Positions 43,599 through 52,406 of a DNA stretch of 64,000 bases are shown in pieces. Source of the DNA: an uncultured Rhodobacter sp. (GTDB taxonomy: Bacteria; Pseudomonadota; Alphaproteobacteria; Rhodobacterales; Rhodobacteraceae); the NCBI GenBank assembly GCA_945952585.1, contig CAMFII010000005.1:124001-188000 (forward strand), in the 5' to 3' direction. The notes below the pieces were generated by a model. The model was not told the DNA's origin, searched no databases, and saw only the letters and a program-made list of their open reading frames with translations. Within the stretch, counting starts at the first letter, position 1, and each line of letters begins with the position of its first letter. The translations under genes and the position numbers were made by a program.

Positions 43599-44875
43599 AG
43601 CGCGAGGTCACGGCCGAGCGGATCCGGGACAAGATCGCGGCCTCGAAGAAGAAAGGACTCTGGATGGGCGGCGTGCCGCCCCTGGGTTACGATCCCCATC
43701 CGGACCCGAAAACCCGCGGTCTCGTCGTCAACGCCGACGAGGCAGAGACGGTCCGGACGATCTTCGCGCTCTACGACGACCTTGGGTGCCTGAACGCGGT
43801 CATGCGCCGGGCCAACGATCTGGGCCTGCGCTCCAAGCGGCACAGCTTCAAGTCCGGGCGGGTTCATGGTGGCAATCCGTTCTCGCGGGGCCAGATCTAC
43901 GCTCTGCTGCGCAACCCGATCTACATCGGCAAGATCCGCCACAAGGCCCGGGTCTGGGACGGCCAGCATGCGCCGATCTTGGACGAGGCCCTGTGGGACA
44001 GGGTCCAGTCGAAGCTCCAGGCCGCAAGCGCCCGCCCGCGCGGCCAAAAAGGCGCCGGAGATCATCCGGGCAAGAGCCGCGTCGCCCTTTTGACCGGCAA
44101 GCTCCGCGACGACACCGGCGATCGGCTGACGCCGACCCACACCCGACGGCATGGCCGGCAGATCCGCTACTATGTCTCGAACCGGCTGATCTCGGGCGGG
44201 ACGGATCCCGGCGGATGGCGCCTGCCCGCAGCCGCTCTCGAAGAGGCCGTTGCCAATACCATCGCGGGGCACCTGATCACCCTTGCCCGCGACCACCGGC
44301 TCTGCGCGGAAGCGGACCTGCAGCAGTCCGAGACCGTGAAGGACAAGGTGCGCCACCTCGCCGGTCAGTTCACGGACGGCGCGCCCGATCGGATTGCCGC
44401 GCTTCTGTCCGACGGGACCATCGGCAGGAACCGCATCGCCCTGCGGCTGCAGGCCAAGGCGCTTGGCGAGGCGCTGGATCTACAGCCCGAAGCGATTGAT
44501 CCAGCGGCCGTCACGATCGACGCGCCCTTCGCCCTGCGCCGACGGGGCGTCGAGGGCAAGATCATCGTCGGGGACCGCGAGCCGCAGTCTGATCGTACCC
44601 TGCTGCGCGCCCTCGCCAAGGCTCATGACTGGGTGGCCGATCTTCGCAAGGGCAAGGCCCTGGGCGACATCGCGGCCTCAATCGGGCATTCCGAGTCCTA
44701 CATCCGTACTAGGGCGCAACTCGCCTACCTCGCGCCCGCGATCCAGGGCGCCATCCTCGACGGGCGCCAGCCGACCGACCTGACGCTCGAACGGATCATC
44801 CGGAAACCCGTGCCGCTGGACTGGGATGCACAGGCCAGATTGTATGGGTTCGCGCAAGGACCGGGACAACCCTGA
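43599..44875 (+). pseudogene. Serine site-specific recombinase, N-terminal catalytic domain missing
   Basis: The frame is open from the IS right end (REVTAERIRDKIAASKKKG) to 44875, about 425 codons. What remains is the end of the resolvase region, the recombinase domain (MGGVPPLGYDPHPD, YALLRNPIYIGKIRHK at about residues 100-115) and the long C-terminal region of large serine recombinases. The first 120-140 residues with the catalytic serine are gone, so it cannot recombine DNA. The zinc-ribbon stretch lacks the usual cysteines (RYYVSNRLI). It is the relic of an integrative element next to tRNA-Ser. The track start at 43664 is internal. Confidence 0.87.
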
Positions 44876-44931
44876 TCCAGGCGCAGCGATACCTGTTTGC
44901 GAAGAAAACGTCTCTGATACGGACGAAAATG

Positions 44932-45195
44932 TTCCCTGTTATTGTGCGCAGGGAATTCGGCTGTAAGTCTCTGATAACACTCGCTGAGTCATGGCAGAAC
45001 TCGGGGTGAGAGGCTGGATTCCGGGAGAATTCCCTGCAAATTCCCTGTTAGCAGGGAAATCCCGGCCCAACCGAAGCGCGTGATGGCGCCTCCGGAGACG
45101 GTGCCGTGAAATCAGGGGGAAGAAGGGATTGTTGGTTGTCTCCGCTCCGGAAGGCACTAGCCAAGCCCCTGAAAAACCGGGGAAAAACAGGGAAG
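44932..45195. repeat. Cluster of TTCCCTG/CAGGGAA repeats between the recombinase relic and tRNA-Ser
   Basis: The 351-base gene-free gap holds TTCCCTG at 44932, 45030 and 45041 and CAGGGAA at 44949 and 45052; CCCTG and CAGGG recur at 45168-45191. Two pairs form perfect 7-base stems (loops of 10 and 4 bases), and the copies at 45030 and 45041 are direct repeats 11 bases apart. Such clustered direct and inverted heptamers resemble a recombinase or replication-protein binding region, perhaps an old attachment site. The rest of the gap shows nothing recognisable. Confidence 0.6.
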
Positions 45196-45226
45196 AAGCG
45201 ACTGCGAGGGGAGAGACAGGGGTGGG

Positions 45227-45316
45227 TGGCGGACAGAGAGGGATTCGAACCCTCGAGACGGTTCCCCGCCTACACACTTTCCAGGCGTGCGCCTTCGACC
45301 ACTCGGCCATCTGTCC
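45227..45316 (-). tRNA. tRNA-Ser (anticodon GGA)
   Basis: A 90-base class II tRNA. The acceptor arms GGACAGA and TCTGTCC pair fully, the discriminator is G and the CCA end is encoded. The D arm (GGCCGAGTGGTCGAAGGC), the anticodon loop CTGGAAA with anticodon GGA, an extended variable arm and GGTTCGAATCC in the T arm are all present. It reads UCC and UCU codons. It lies next to an integrase relic, a common insertion point for mobile elements, though I see no duplicated tRNA end. Confidence 0.96.
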
Positions 45317-45466
45317 TTGCGCGGCTGTGTAGCCGGGAAAGGCGGGCAGGTGCAAGGGTTGACCTGCATCATTGGGAACGGACATGCCACGCCTTGTCTG
45401 CCAGAGCCAATCGGCTAAACCGGAGCGGAACCAGGCCGATGCGGCGGCAGGCCACAGGGGGACAGG

Positions 45467-46132
45467 ATGGCGGACGCAGGGAAAGGGGCAGGGCGCGCGC
45501 GGCCGGTGCTCGATCCGATTGACCGCCTGTCAGAAATCAGCTTCGGCCTCCTGATGGCGCTGACCTTTACCGGAACCATGAGCGTCACGCTCGGCGAGGG
45601 CGGGCAGGTGCGCGACGTGCTTCTTGCAGCGCTCGGCTGCAACATCGCCTGGGGCATCGTCGATGCGATGGTCTACCTGCTGTCCACCTACACAGATCGC
45701 GGGCGAGGGCGGGCTGCGGCCGATGCGATCCGCGCGGCCTCTCGCGCCGAGGCGCGGGCGCTCCTGCGCGAGGAACTGCCGGAAGGCGCGGGCGAGGTGC
45801 TGAGCGAACAGGAACTCGACCAGATGATCGCAATGATGCGCGCCCATCCGCGCTCTGCGCCACAGCGGGAACTCACGCGGGGCGACCTGCGGGCGGCGCT
45901 GGCGGTCTTTGCGCTGGTCACGCTGGCGACGCTGCCGCCGACCTTGCCGTTCCTGATCTTTGATCATCTGCCGCTGGCGATGCGGGTGTCGAACGCGGCG
46001 TCGCTTGCCATGCTGGCGCTGATCGGCTGGCGGCTCGACCGGCTGATGGGCGGAGAGGCCAGGCATCTCGTCTGGATCGTGCCGGTCTTTGGCAGCATCC
46101 TTGTCGTCGTCACCATCGCGCTTGGAGGGTAA
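45467..46132 (+). CDS. Predicted membrane protein, possibly VIT1/CCC1-like
   Basis: The 221-residue protein has about four to five membrane segments: near residues 25-45, 48-70, and three after residue 145. DRLSEISFGLLMALTFTGTMSV near residue 18 and the following GCNIAWGIVDAMVYLL resemble the first helices of VIT/CCC1 iron-manganese transporters, but the middle of the protein is a charged amphipathic stretch (about 75-130) and the similarity is partial. It abuts the next Gfo/Idh gene (TAAATG), so it may belong to that operon. The function is unproven. Confidence 0.6.
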   Translation: MADAGKGAGRARPVLDPIDRLSEISFGLLMALTFTGTMSVTLGEGGQVRDVLLAALGCNIAWGIVDAMVYLLSTYTDRGRGRAAADAIRAASRAEARALLREELPEGAGEVLSEQELDQMIAMMRAHPRSAPQRELTRGDLRAALAVFALVTLATLPPTLPFLIFDHLPLAMRVSNAASLAMLALIGWRLDRLMGGEARHLVWIVPVFGSILVVVTIALGG

Positions 46133-47056
46133 ATGTTCATTCCGGTAATCGGCGCGGGCTCGATCGGGCGTCGCCACCATGACAACCTCGGGGCGCTTGG
46201 AGTCCGGACGGCGCTTCTGCCCTGGCGGGCCTTTGCTCCGGAGCAGCTTGATGGCGCCGATGCCGTGGTGATTGCTACGGCGACGCAGGTCCGGCTGGAG
46301 CTGGTGCAGCTGGCGGCGGAGCGGGGACTGCCGTTTTATGTCGAGAAGCCGCTTTCGCATGATCTTGTGACGGTCGATGCGATCCTGGCGGCTGCCGGAC
46401 CGCTGGCGCGGCGGTCGATGGTGGGCTTCATGATGCGCTACCATCCTGCGTTCCGGGCGTTGGCGCGGCTGGATCTGTCCAGGGTGTATGAGGCATCCTT
46501 CGGCATCGGCCATGACGTGCGGCTGTGGCGCAAGAACTGGTCCTTTGCGGCCAGTTACGCGGCACTGCCGGAAGGGGGCGGCGTGTTGCTCGACCTCTGC
46601 CACGAGCTCGACATGGCGTTGACGTTGCTGCCGCAGGCGCAGGTGGCCGGGGTGGCGAGCCTGGGTCATGTGCGGTTTCCGGGCGTGGATTTCGCCTCGC
46701 GGATCAGCCTCGAAGGCGCGGGGCTCATCGGCTCGGTGGCGATGGATTACCTTTCGCCGGTGAGCTTTCGTCGGATCGTGCTGCGCGGGTCGGACCTCGT
46801 TGCGGATTTCGACCTGATCGCCGGGCGGTATCGGCTGGACGAGGGCGGGCGGACGCGCGAACTGGAGCTTCCGTTCGAGAGAAATGACATGTTTCTTGCG
46901 GCCTTGCGGGATTTCCTTCATCTGGCGCGCGAAGAGCCGGTCTCGGATGTCGAGCACCTTCCAAGACTGGACCTTGCCAGCGAAAATTGCCGCGCCATTG
47001 CCCGGGCCTGGGGGGCGCGGCGGTTCACCGGGAGTGTGATGGGAGACTACGCATGA
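46133..47056 (+). CDS. Gfo/Idh/MocA-family oxidoreductase of a surface-sugar cluster
   Basis: The 307-residue protein has VIGAGSIGRRHHDNL (about 5-19), the catalytic lysine in YVEKPLSHD (about 73-81) and a substrate helix EGGGVLLDLCHELDMAL with the expected histidine. This GSIGRRHHxNL type is common beside acylneuraminate-synthetase-like genes in polysaccharide loci. It overlaps the cytidylyltransferase gene by 4 bases (ATGA). A role in making or modifying a nonulosonic or Kdo-like sugar is inferred from context. Confidence 0.87.
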   Translation: MFIPVIGAGSIGRRHHDNLGALGVRTALLPWRAFAPEQLDGADAVVIATATQVRLELVQLAAERGLPFYVEKPLSHDLVTVDAILAAAGPLARRSMVGFMMRYHPAFRALARLDLSRVYEASFGIGHDVRLWRKNWSFAASYAALPEGGGVLLDLCHELDMALTLLPQAQVAGVASLGHVRFPGVDFASRISLEGAGLIGSVAMDYLSPVSFRRIVLRGSDLVADFDLIAGRYRLDEGGRTRELELPFERNDMFLAALRDFLHLAREEPVSDVEHLPRLDLASENCRAIARAWGARRFTGSVMGDYA

Positions 47057-47760
47057 TCATCGGTCATATCGGCGCCCGGAAGGGATCGAAGGGCGTGCCG
47101 GGCAAGAACTTTCGCCCGATCTGCGGCAAGCCGTTGATCGACTGGTCGCTCGACCAGCTGTTCGACAGCCCGACCGTGGATGCCGTCGTCGTCTCGACCG
47201 ACGACGAGCGCATTTACGAGCATGCCGTGCGCCGGGGCGCGCTGGAGATCGGGCTCCGGCCCGCGCATCTGGCGACGGATACCGCCGGGAAATGGGGTGT
47301 CTGGCAGCATGCGCTCGAGGCGAGCGAGAAGATCACCGGGCCGGCGACGGCCTTTCTCGACCTCGACTGCACCTCGCCGCTGCGGCTGCCCGAGGATATC
47401 GAGAATGCGCTGGTGCTCTTTGCCGAGGAACGGCCGGACATGGTGATGTCCTGCTGCGAGGCGCGGAAGAACCCATATTTCAACCTTGTGGAACCCGATG
47501 CCTCGGGCGCTTTGCACGTCTCCAAACCCCTGCCGGGCGGGGTCGTGGCGCGGCAGCAGGCGCCGGTCGTCTATGAGCACGCGGCTTCGACCTATGTCGT
47601 GGCGCCGGACTACCTCAAGCGTTCCAAGGGGCTGTGGGAGGGGCGGGTGATCCCCTATCTCATGCTGCCCGAGCGCTGTGTCGACATCGATTCCCCCTTC
47701 GATTTCAAATGGGTGGAGTTTCTCTTGCGCGAACGGATCGAAGGAGCCGCACATGGCTGA
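47053..47760 (+). CDS. Acylneuraminate cytidylyltransferase-family protein
   Basis: Likely activates a 2-keto-3-deoxy sugar acid with CTP to the CMP-sugar. The 235-residue protein has the nucleotide-binding start IGHIGARKGSKGVPGKNFRPI (ARKGSKGxPxKN is the CMP-NeuAc synthetase P-loop-like motif), VVSTDDERI, and FLDLDCTSPLRLPEDIE, the metal-binding aspartate region. The arginine usually opening the family motif is kept. Substrates could be sialic, legionaminic, pseudaminic or Kdo-like acids; no NeuB synthase lies nearby to decide. It overlaps its neighbours on both sides. Confidence 0.88.
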   Translation: MIIGHIGARKGSKGVPGKNFRPICGKPLIDWSLDQLFDSPTVDAVVVSTDDERIYEHAVRRGALEIGLRPAHLATDTAGKWGVWQHALEASEKITGPATAFLDLDCTSPLRLPEDIENALVLFAEERPDMVMSCCEARKNPYFNLVEPDASGALHVSKPLPGGVVARQQAPVVYEHAASTYVVAPDYLKRSKGLWEGRVIPYLMLPERCVDIDSPFDFKWVEFLLRERIEGAAHG

Positions 47761-48544
47761 TCAACTCAAAGGGCGGACCATCTTCATCACCGGATCGGGC
47801 GGCGTTCTGGGCTCGACCTATGTGCGGAGGATGCTGGATCAGGGCGCGCGGGTGGTGGCTTCGGACTTGCCGGGTCCTCGGGCCGAGGCGCTGAAGGAGA
47901 AACACGGCGGCAACCCGGACTTCCGCTTCTACGATCTCGATGTGGGTGTGGAAGATCAGGTGATCGAGATCTTCCAGCGCATCCTCAAGGATGGCTGGGA
48001 GCCGAACGTGGTCCTGAACAATGCGGCCATCACCGGCGAGATGCTGATGGGGGCGGGAAAGCCCTTTCCCGATTTCGCGGATACGACGGTCGCCGATTTC
48101 GAGCGGACGCTGCGCACCAACCTGACGGGTGCCTTCATGATCGCCCGGCAGATGGACCGCGACATCGTCGGCAAATGGCCGGCAACGTTGGTCAATGTCG
48201 CCTCGATGTATGCGTTGAACGGGGCGCATCACCCGATCTACGAGGGGATGCCGTTCAAGAACTTCTCGGCCTATGGGGTGACCAAGGCGGGCATCCACGG
48301 GTTGACAGTCTGGCTCGCCGGCTACTGGGCGCCGCGCAAGGCGACCGTCAATACCATCGCGCCGGGGGCGGTGTTCAACGGCCATTCGGACGAGTTCCAG
48401 CGGCGGGTCAGCGAACTCATCATGGCGGGGCGGATGGCGCAGCCAGACGAGATCGCGGATGCGATGCTGTTCCTGTGCAGCGCGCAGGCGGGCTACATGA
48501 CCGGGCAGCTGGTCAATGTCGATGGCGGGTTCAGCGCCTGGTAG
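47753..48544 (+). CDS. SDR-family oxidoreductase of the surface-sugar cluster
   Basis: From the ATG at 47753 the product is 263 residues and overlaps the cytidylyltransferase gene by 8 bases. TGSGGVLGSTYV (about 13-24) is the nucleotide loop, NNAAITGE follows, and the catalytic serine in NVASMYALNG and the pair in YGVTKAGI are separated by an insertion (HHPIYEGMPFKNF) longer than usual. SDRs with this insertion are typical of nonulosonate and LPS clusters. It is last of the plus-strand set and faces the Kdo-transferase genes. Confidence 0.87.
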   Translation: MADQLKGRTIFITGSGGVLGSTYVRRMLDQGARVVASDLPGPRAEALKEKHGGNPDFRFYDLDVGVEDQVIEIFQRILKDGWEPNVVLNNAAITGEMLMGAGKPFPDFADTTVADFERTLRTNLTGAFMIARQMDRDIVGKWPATLVNVASMYALNGAHHPIYEGMPFKNFSAYGVTKAGIHGLTVWLAGYWAPRKATVNTIAPGAVFNGHSDEFQRRVSELIMAGRMAQPDEIADAMLFLCSAQAGYMTGQLVNVDGGFSAW

Positions 48545-48553
48545 TCGATATGC

Positions 48554-48605
48554 GATTTTTCTGCGAAAAATCAGGCCCCGCTTTGGGATTTTTCGTAGAA
48601 AAATC
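48554..48605. repeat. Two copies of the GATTTTTC-N3-GAAAAATC palindrome (locus B)
   Basis: GATTTTTCTGCGAAAAATC (48554-48572) and GATTTTTCGTAGAAAAATC (48587-48605) flank a 14-base GC-rich loop in the 72-base gap between two convergent genes. They can pair with each other and each is a hairpin alone. This is the same unit and two-copy spacing as at 58649-58701. Between convergent genes it could act as a bidirectional terminator. Confidence 0.85.
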
Positions 48606-48616
48606 GGGGTAGTTGG

Positions 48617-49948
48617 TTAGCGCGCCGCCAGAAGTACTGGCAGGGCGGCAAGCGTTTTTTCCACCGCTCCGGTATGATCCGCGAGGAACTTGTCGATCTG
48701 CGCCCGGGTCGGCTGTGGGGAGTCGGGGCCGAGAGCCTCGCACAGGTCGCCTGGCGAAGTGAGGTGGCGGCAGACGCGGGCGGCGATGGCCTCGGTCGCG
48801 GGATACTCGATGGTGTGGATGTCAGGGCCGACCATCACCGGTTTGTGCAGCACGAGCGGCTCGGAGATGTTGTGCGAGCCTTTCGGGGTGAAGCCGCCGC
48901 CGACCGCGACCCGGTCGGCCATGGCAAGCCACGCATACATCTCGCCGAGCGAGTCGCAGAGAAGCACGTCGATCGTCGGCGGGGTGCCGGTAGGCTGCAG
49001 GCCGGGGCCAAGGATTTCTGAACGACGGGCGAAGATCAGGCCATCGGCGCGGAGCAGCTCTGCCACCACGCCGAAGCGTTCGGGTTTGCGCGGAATGTAG
49101 AGGACGAGGGGCGAAGGCTGTCCGGCCGCATGGTATTCCGCCCGCGCGGCGTGGATCGCGGCAAGAAAGATCGCGTCCTCTCCTTCGACCACGCTGGCAA
49201 AGGCGAAGACCGGGCGATGTTCGGCCCGGAACCAGTGGCGCAGCGCAAGGCCCTTGTCGACCAGCGCCTGTGGCACCGGCTGTTCAAAGCGCAATTCCCC
49301 GGTGACCGCGATGTTGGTGACGCCGACGCTTTCGAAGCGCTCGCGCTGCAGGTCGGATTTCACCAGCGCCCCGGCGAAGCCGGTCATCATCGCCGCGCGG
49401 ATCGGCAGGTGGCGGGCGTCGCGGGCGAGGCTTTTCGACGGATACTGGGCGTTGCACATGAAGAGAGGAACGCGATGGCGATGGGCAGAGGCGATCATCC
49501 GCGGCCAGATCTCGATTTCCATGACCAGGCCGTAGCGCGGGCGGTAGGCGCGGAAGAAGCGGCGATAGGCGAAGTCGAACTCGAAGGGCACCCAGACCGG
49601 GACGAGACGCCCTTCGGCGATCTCGCGGGCAAAGACCGAGGCCGCCTCGCGCCGGCCGGCGGGGGTGAAATGGGTGGTCACCACGCGCTCGCCCCGGTCG
49701 AGAAGCGCGCGCACCAGGGGCACGGCCGAGCGCATTTCGCCAAGCGAGACGGCATGGACCCAGACCGAGTCCGGAAGGCGGGTGCTGGCATGTCCGAAAC
49801 GTTCGCCAAGATGGGTGCCGTAATCGGCATCCTTGCGGGCGCGGCGGCGGATGTAGAGCAGGATCGCGGGCAGGGCGAGGGTCCACAGCAGCGCATAGCC
49901 CAGGAGAAACAGGCGGATGCGCAGGGTGGGGTAAGGGGCCTTGGTCAT
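48617..49948 (-). CDS. 3-deoxy-D-manno-octulosonic acid (Kdo) transferase-like glycosyltransferase, copy 1
   Basis: WaaA/KdtA-type GT30 enzyme that transfers Kdo from CMP-Kdo to lipid A precursor at the inner membrane. From the ATG at 49948 it has 443 residues, an N-terminal membrane helix (about 12-30), VWVHAVSLGEMRSAVPLVRAL (about 61-81), PFEFDFAYRRFFRAYRPR, MEIEIWPRM (the GT30 motif) and late GGGFTPKGSHNISEPL, the nucleotide-sugar site. It overlaps the second copy by 4 bases. The two differ clearly, so they probably have different acceptors or donors. This copy looks closer to canonical WaaA. Confidence 0.85.
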   Translation of the reverse strand: MTKAPYPTLRIRLFLLGYALLWTLALPAILLYIRRRARKDADYGTHLGERFGHASTRLPDSVWVHAVSLGEMRSAVPLVRALLDRGERVVTTHFTPAGRREAASVFAREIAEGRLVPVWVPFEFDFAYRRFFRAYRPRYGLVMEIEIWPRMIASAHRHRVPLFMCNAQYPSKSLARDARHLPIRAAMMTGFAGALVKSDLQRERFESVGVTNIAVTGELRFEQPVPQALVDKGLALRHWFRAEHRPVFAFASVVEGEDAIFLAAIHAARAEYHAAGQPSPLVLYIPRKPERFGVVAELLRADGLIFARRSEILGPGLQPTGTPPTIDVLLCDSLGEMYAWLAMADRVAVGGGFTPKGSHNISEPLVLHKPVMVGPDIHTIEYPATEAIAARVCRHLTSPGDLCEALGPDSPQPTRAQIDKFLADHTGAVEKTLAALPVLLAAR

Positions 49949-51228
49949 CGCGGCATCAGGTCCAGCAGGCGGTCGCGCAGGGTGATGATCCCCCCGGCGG
50001 CACTTTCCTGCAAGGCCGATGCCCGCGCCGCGATGTCGCGCAGGTCGGGGGCGTCGAGGGCCGCATCGAGCGAGGCCGCGTCGGTGACCAGCCGCGTCCC
50101 TCCCGCGCTTTCCAGTTGCGCATAGTCGGCGGCGAAATTCGCGGTGTTCGGCCCGTGCAGGACGGTGGAGCTGAGGCGTACGGCCTCCCATGGGTTGTGC
50201 CCCTGTACCGGGCCGAAGCTGCCGCCGATCAGCGAGACCGGGCAGAGGCGATACCACAGGCCCATCTCGCCAAAGGTATCGGCGATCCAGACGACGGTGG
50301 TGGGCGCAGGCACCTGGCCCTCGGAGCGGAAGGCGTAGCTGAGGCCTTGCTCCTCGCAGGCCTGGGCGATCTCGGCGGCACGGGCGGGCAGACGGGGGGC
50401 GAGGATCAGGAGGCTTGCCGGGGCGCGCCGGTGGCGCATTGCCTGAGCCGCGAGTGCGACCGCTTCATCCTCGGCATGGGTGGAGGCGGCGCACCATACG
50501 GCGCGGCCGGCAAGAAGGGTCTCGATGGTCGGGCGGTCGGGGCTGTCGGCAAGTGGCGAACAGGCGGCCTTGAGCGAGCCGGTCACGGCGACCTCAAGGC
50601 CGGGGGCAAGGGCGCGAAGATGGTCGGCGGTGACGCTGTCCTGCGCCGCGAGATAGGCGAAACGGCGGTAGAGGTCGGCGTAGAGCGAGCGGACGTTCTG
50701 CCTCGAGGTGAAGGAGCGCGCGTTCATGCGGGCGTTGATCATCGCGAGCGGGATGCCGCGCCGGGCCGTAGCGACGACGAAGCCCGGCCAGAGGTCCTGT
50801 TCGGCCCAGACGGCAAGGTCGGGGCGCCAGTGGTCGAGGAAGCGTTTGCGGAAGACCGGCACGTCGAGCGGCAGGTACTGGTGGATCGTCCGGGGCGGGC
50901 GGTTGCGGTCGAAGACCTCGCCAGAAGCGCGGGCCGAGGAAGTGACGAGGAAATTGAGGTCGGGGCGCGCCTCGGCCATCGCCTCGATCAAGCCACGGAG
51001 CGCCAGAACCTCGCCCAGGCCCACGGCATGCATCCAGATGAGCGGGCCGTCGGGGCGGGGTGCCATGGCGTCGGCGCCCTTCTCGCGCCAGCGTTCTGGA
51101 TGCTCCTTGCCCCGCTTGCGGCGGCTTTCGATGTGTTTCCAGGCCCTGACGCCAAGAAGGCGGGTTGCGGCGAGATAGAGCCGCAGCAGGGGGCCGGTCG
51201 ATTTTTTGGGGGTCGGCTGCTCAGCCAA
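49945..51228 (-). CDS. Kdo transferase-like glycosyltransferase, copy 2
   Basis: GT30-type enzyme of 427 residues, with WMHAVGLGEVLALRGLIEAM (about 66-85), HWRPDLAVWAEQDLWPGFV, MINARMNARSF and the late SLIGGSFGPVQGHNPWEAV donor-site motif. The usual glutamate pair MEIEIWP is AEQDLWP here. No convincing N-terminal membrane helix is seen, only an amphipathic LLRLYLAATRLLG. It overlaps the NeuC-like gene by 8 bases upstream and copy 1 by 4 bases downstream. Transfer of a second Kdo or a related 2-keto-3-deoxy acid is the simplest reading. Confidence 0.82.
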   Translation of the reverse strand: MAEQPTPKKSTGPLLRLYLAATRLLGVRAWKHIESRRKRGKEHPERWREKGADAMAPRPDGPLIWMHAVGLGEVLALRGLIEAMAEARPDLNFLVTSSARASGEVFDRNRPPRTIHQYLPLDVPVFRKRFLDHWRPDLAVWAEQDLWPGFVVATARRGIPLAMINARMNARSFTSRQNVRSLYADLYRRFAYLAAQDSVTADHLRALAPGLEVAVTGSLKAACSPLADSPDRPTIETLLAGRAVWCAASTHAEDEAVALAAQAMRHRRAPASLLILAPRLPARAAEIAQACEEQGLSYAFRSEGQVPAPTTVVWIADTFGEMGLWYRLCPVSLIGGSFGPVQGHNPWEAVRLSSTVLHGPNTANFAADYAQLESAGGTRLVTDAASLDAALDAPDLRDIAARASALQESAAGGIITLRDRLLDLMPR

Positions 51229-52342
51229 GGTCGCTGAACTGCTTCTGCAGTCCCCGCTCCCAGAAGGCCGGATCTTTCAGCACCGCGACGAACCGGTCGG
51301 CCGCGCAGCCCTCGCCAAAGGCGGTGTGGCTGTCATGGGGCTTGCCCCATTCCGAGGCGAGGAAGGACAGGATCGCCTCGCGGTCGAAAGCCTTGGCGCT
51401 GGCAATCGACGGGGCCGAGCCGCGATTGGTCTGGCGGGTGCCGATGTCAAGCGAAGGCAGGCCCAGGAAAGGAGCCTCGCGCACGCCGGCGCTTGAATTG
51501 CCGATCATGCAGGCGGCGTTCTTCATCAGCTCGCTGAAATGGGCGAAGCGCATTGAAGGAAGGATGCGGAAACGATCCTTGGGCAATGTTTCCAGAACGC
51601 GGAAAATCGCCTCGGAGCCCGGATCGTTGTTCGGGGCGATCACGACGAAGGGCTTGCCAGACGCCGCGAGCGTGCCGAACAGCGCTTCGGCCTGCGCGCC
51701 CATGGTCGCGGCCTCGGAGGTGACAGGGTGGAAGGTGACGATGCCGAAATCCGGGAAGGGGATTTCATAGTGCTTCCGCACCTCGTCGATGGAGACGCCC
51801 GAGGACCGGGAGTGGAAATCAAGCTCGGGCGAGCCGATGACATGGATCGACTCGGGCGGCTCGCCAAGCGACATCACCCGGCGGGCGGCGTCGTCGCTCG
51901 AGACGAAATGATGGGTGGCGAGCTTGGAATTGCAGTGGCGGAAGATCTCGTCGATGGTGCCCGACACCTCGCCGCCCTCGATATGGGCTGAACGGACATA
52001 GTTCGTCGCGCAGACGAGGGCGCAGGCCAGCGCCTCGATCCGGTCGCCGTGGACCACGGCGAGGTCCGGGCGGTGCTCGGTCAGGAAATCGGAAAAACCG
52101 ACGACGGTCTTGGCCAGGATCATGTCCTGCGGATCGCCTTCGCGCTGGTTCTGGAACTCGAACATCTCGGCGTCGGGGAACCGGGCGACTTCCAGCTTGG
52201 TGCGGCCGTAGCGCTCCATCAGGTGCATGCCGGTGACGAAGAACGACACGGCAAAGCCGGCATCGCGGGCGGCGACGGCCAAAGGTTCCAGCTTGCCGAA
52301 ATCGGCGCGGGTGCCGGTGATGAAAAGGATGCGTCGGGTCAT
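51221..52342 (-). CDS. NeuC/NnaA-like UDP-N-acetylglucosamine 2-epimerase (hydrolysing type)
   Basis: Likely converts UDP-GlcNAc or a related UDP-sugar to a free 2-epimer for nonulosonic acid synthesis. Starting at the ATG at 52342 (MTRRILFITGTRADFGKL) gives 373 residues. The start motif, the HGDRIEAL loop (about 98-105), HIEGGEVSGTIDE and the UDP-site NSSAGVREAPFLGLPSLDIGTRQTNR are characteristic of the hydrolysing branch. It lies 64 bases after the MsbA-like exporter gene and overlaps the Kdo-transferase-like gene. The partner synthase NeuB is not in the window. Confidence 0.9.
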   Translation of the reverse strand: MTRRILFITGTRADFGKLEPLAVAARDAGFAVSFFVTGMHLMERYGRTKLEVARFPDAEMFEFQNQREGDPQDMILAKTVVGFSDFLTEHRPDLAVVHGDRIEALACALVCATNYVRSAHIEGGEVSGTIDEIFRHCNSKLATHHFVSSDDAARRVMSLGEPPESIHVIGSPELDFHSRSSGVSIDEVRKHYEIPFPDFGIVTFHPVTSEAATMGAQAEALFGTLAASGKPFVVIAPNNDPGSEAIFRVLETLPKDRFRILPSMRFAHFSELMKNAACMIGNSSAGVREAPFLGLPSLDIGTRQTNRGSAPSIASAKAFDREAILSFLASEWGKPHDSHTAFGEGCAADRFVAVLKDPAFWERGLQKQFSDLG

Positions 52343-52406
52343 CGGGCCAGGTTCGGGTGGATCGCGCGAGGATAGGCGGGGCAGGGGCAGGGCGGCAAGC
52401 GGGGGG

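Noticed and set aside
42774-43606. Simple insertion of the IS6 element with an 8-base target duplication
   Set aside because: The two 8-base flanks, CGAGCACT and AGCGCGAG, do not match, and the flanking gene fragments belong to different genes.
44932-45316. tRNA-Ser 3' end as a duplicated attachment site
   Set aside because: I could not find a second copy of the tRNA 3' end in the window, and serine integrases do not usually target tRNA genes.
45467-46132. Firm assignment as an iron/manganese transporter of the VIT1/CCC1 family
   Set aside because: Only the first two helices resemble the family; the middle region does not, so it is reported as a membrane protein with a tentative link.
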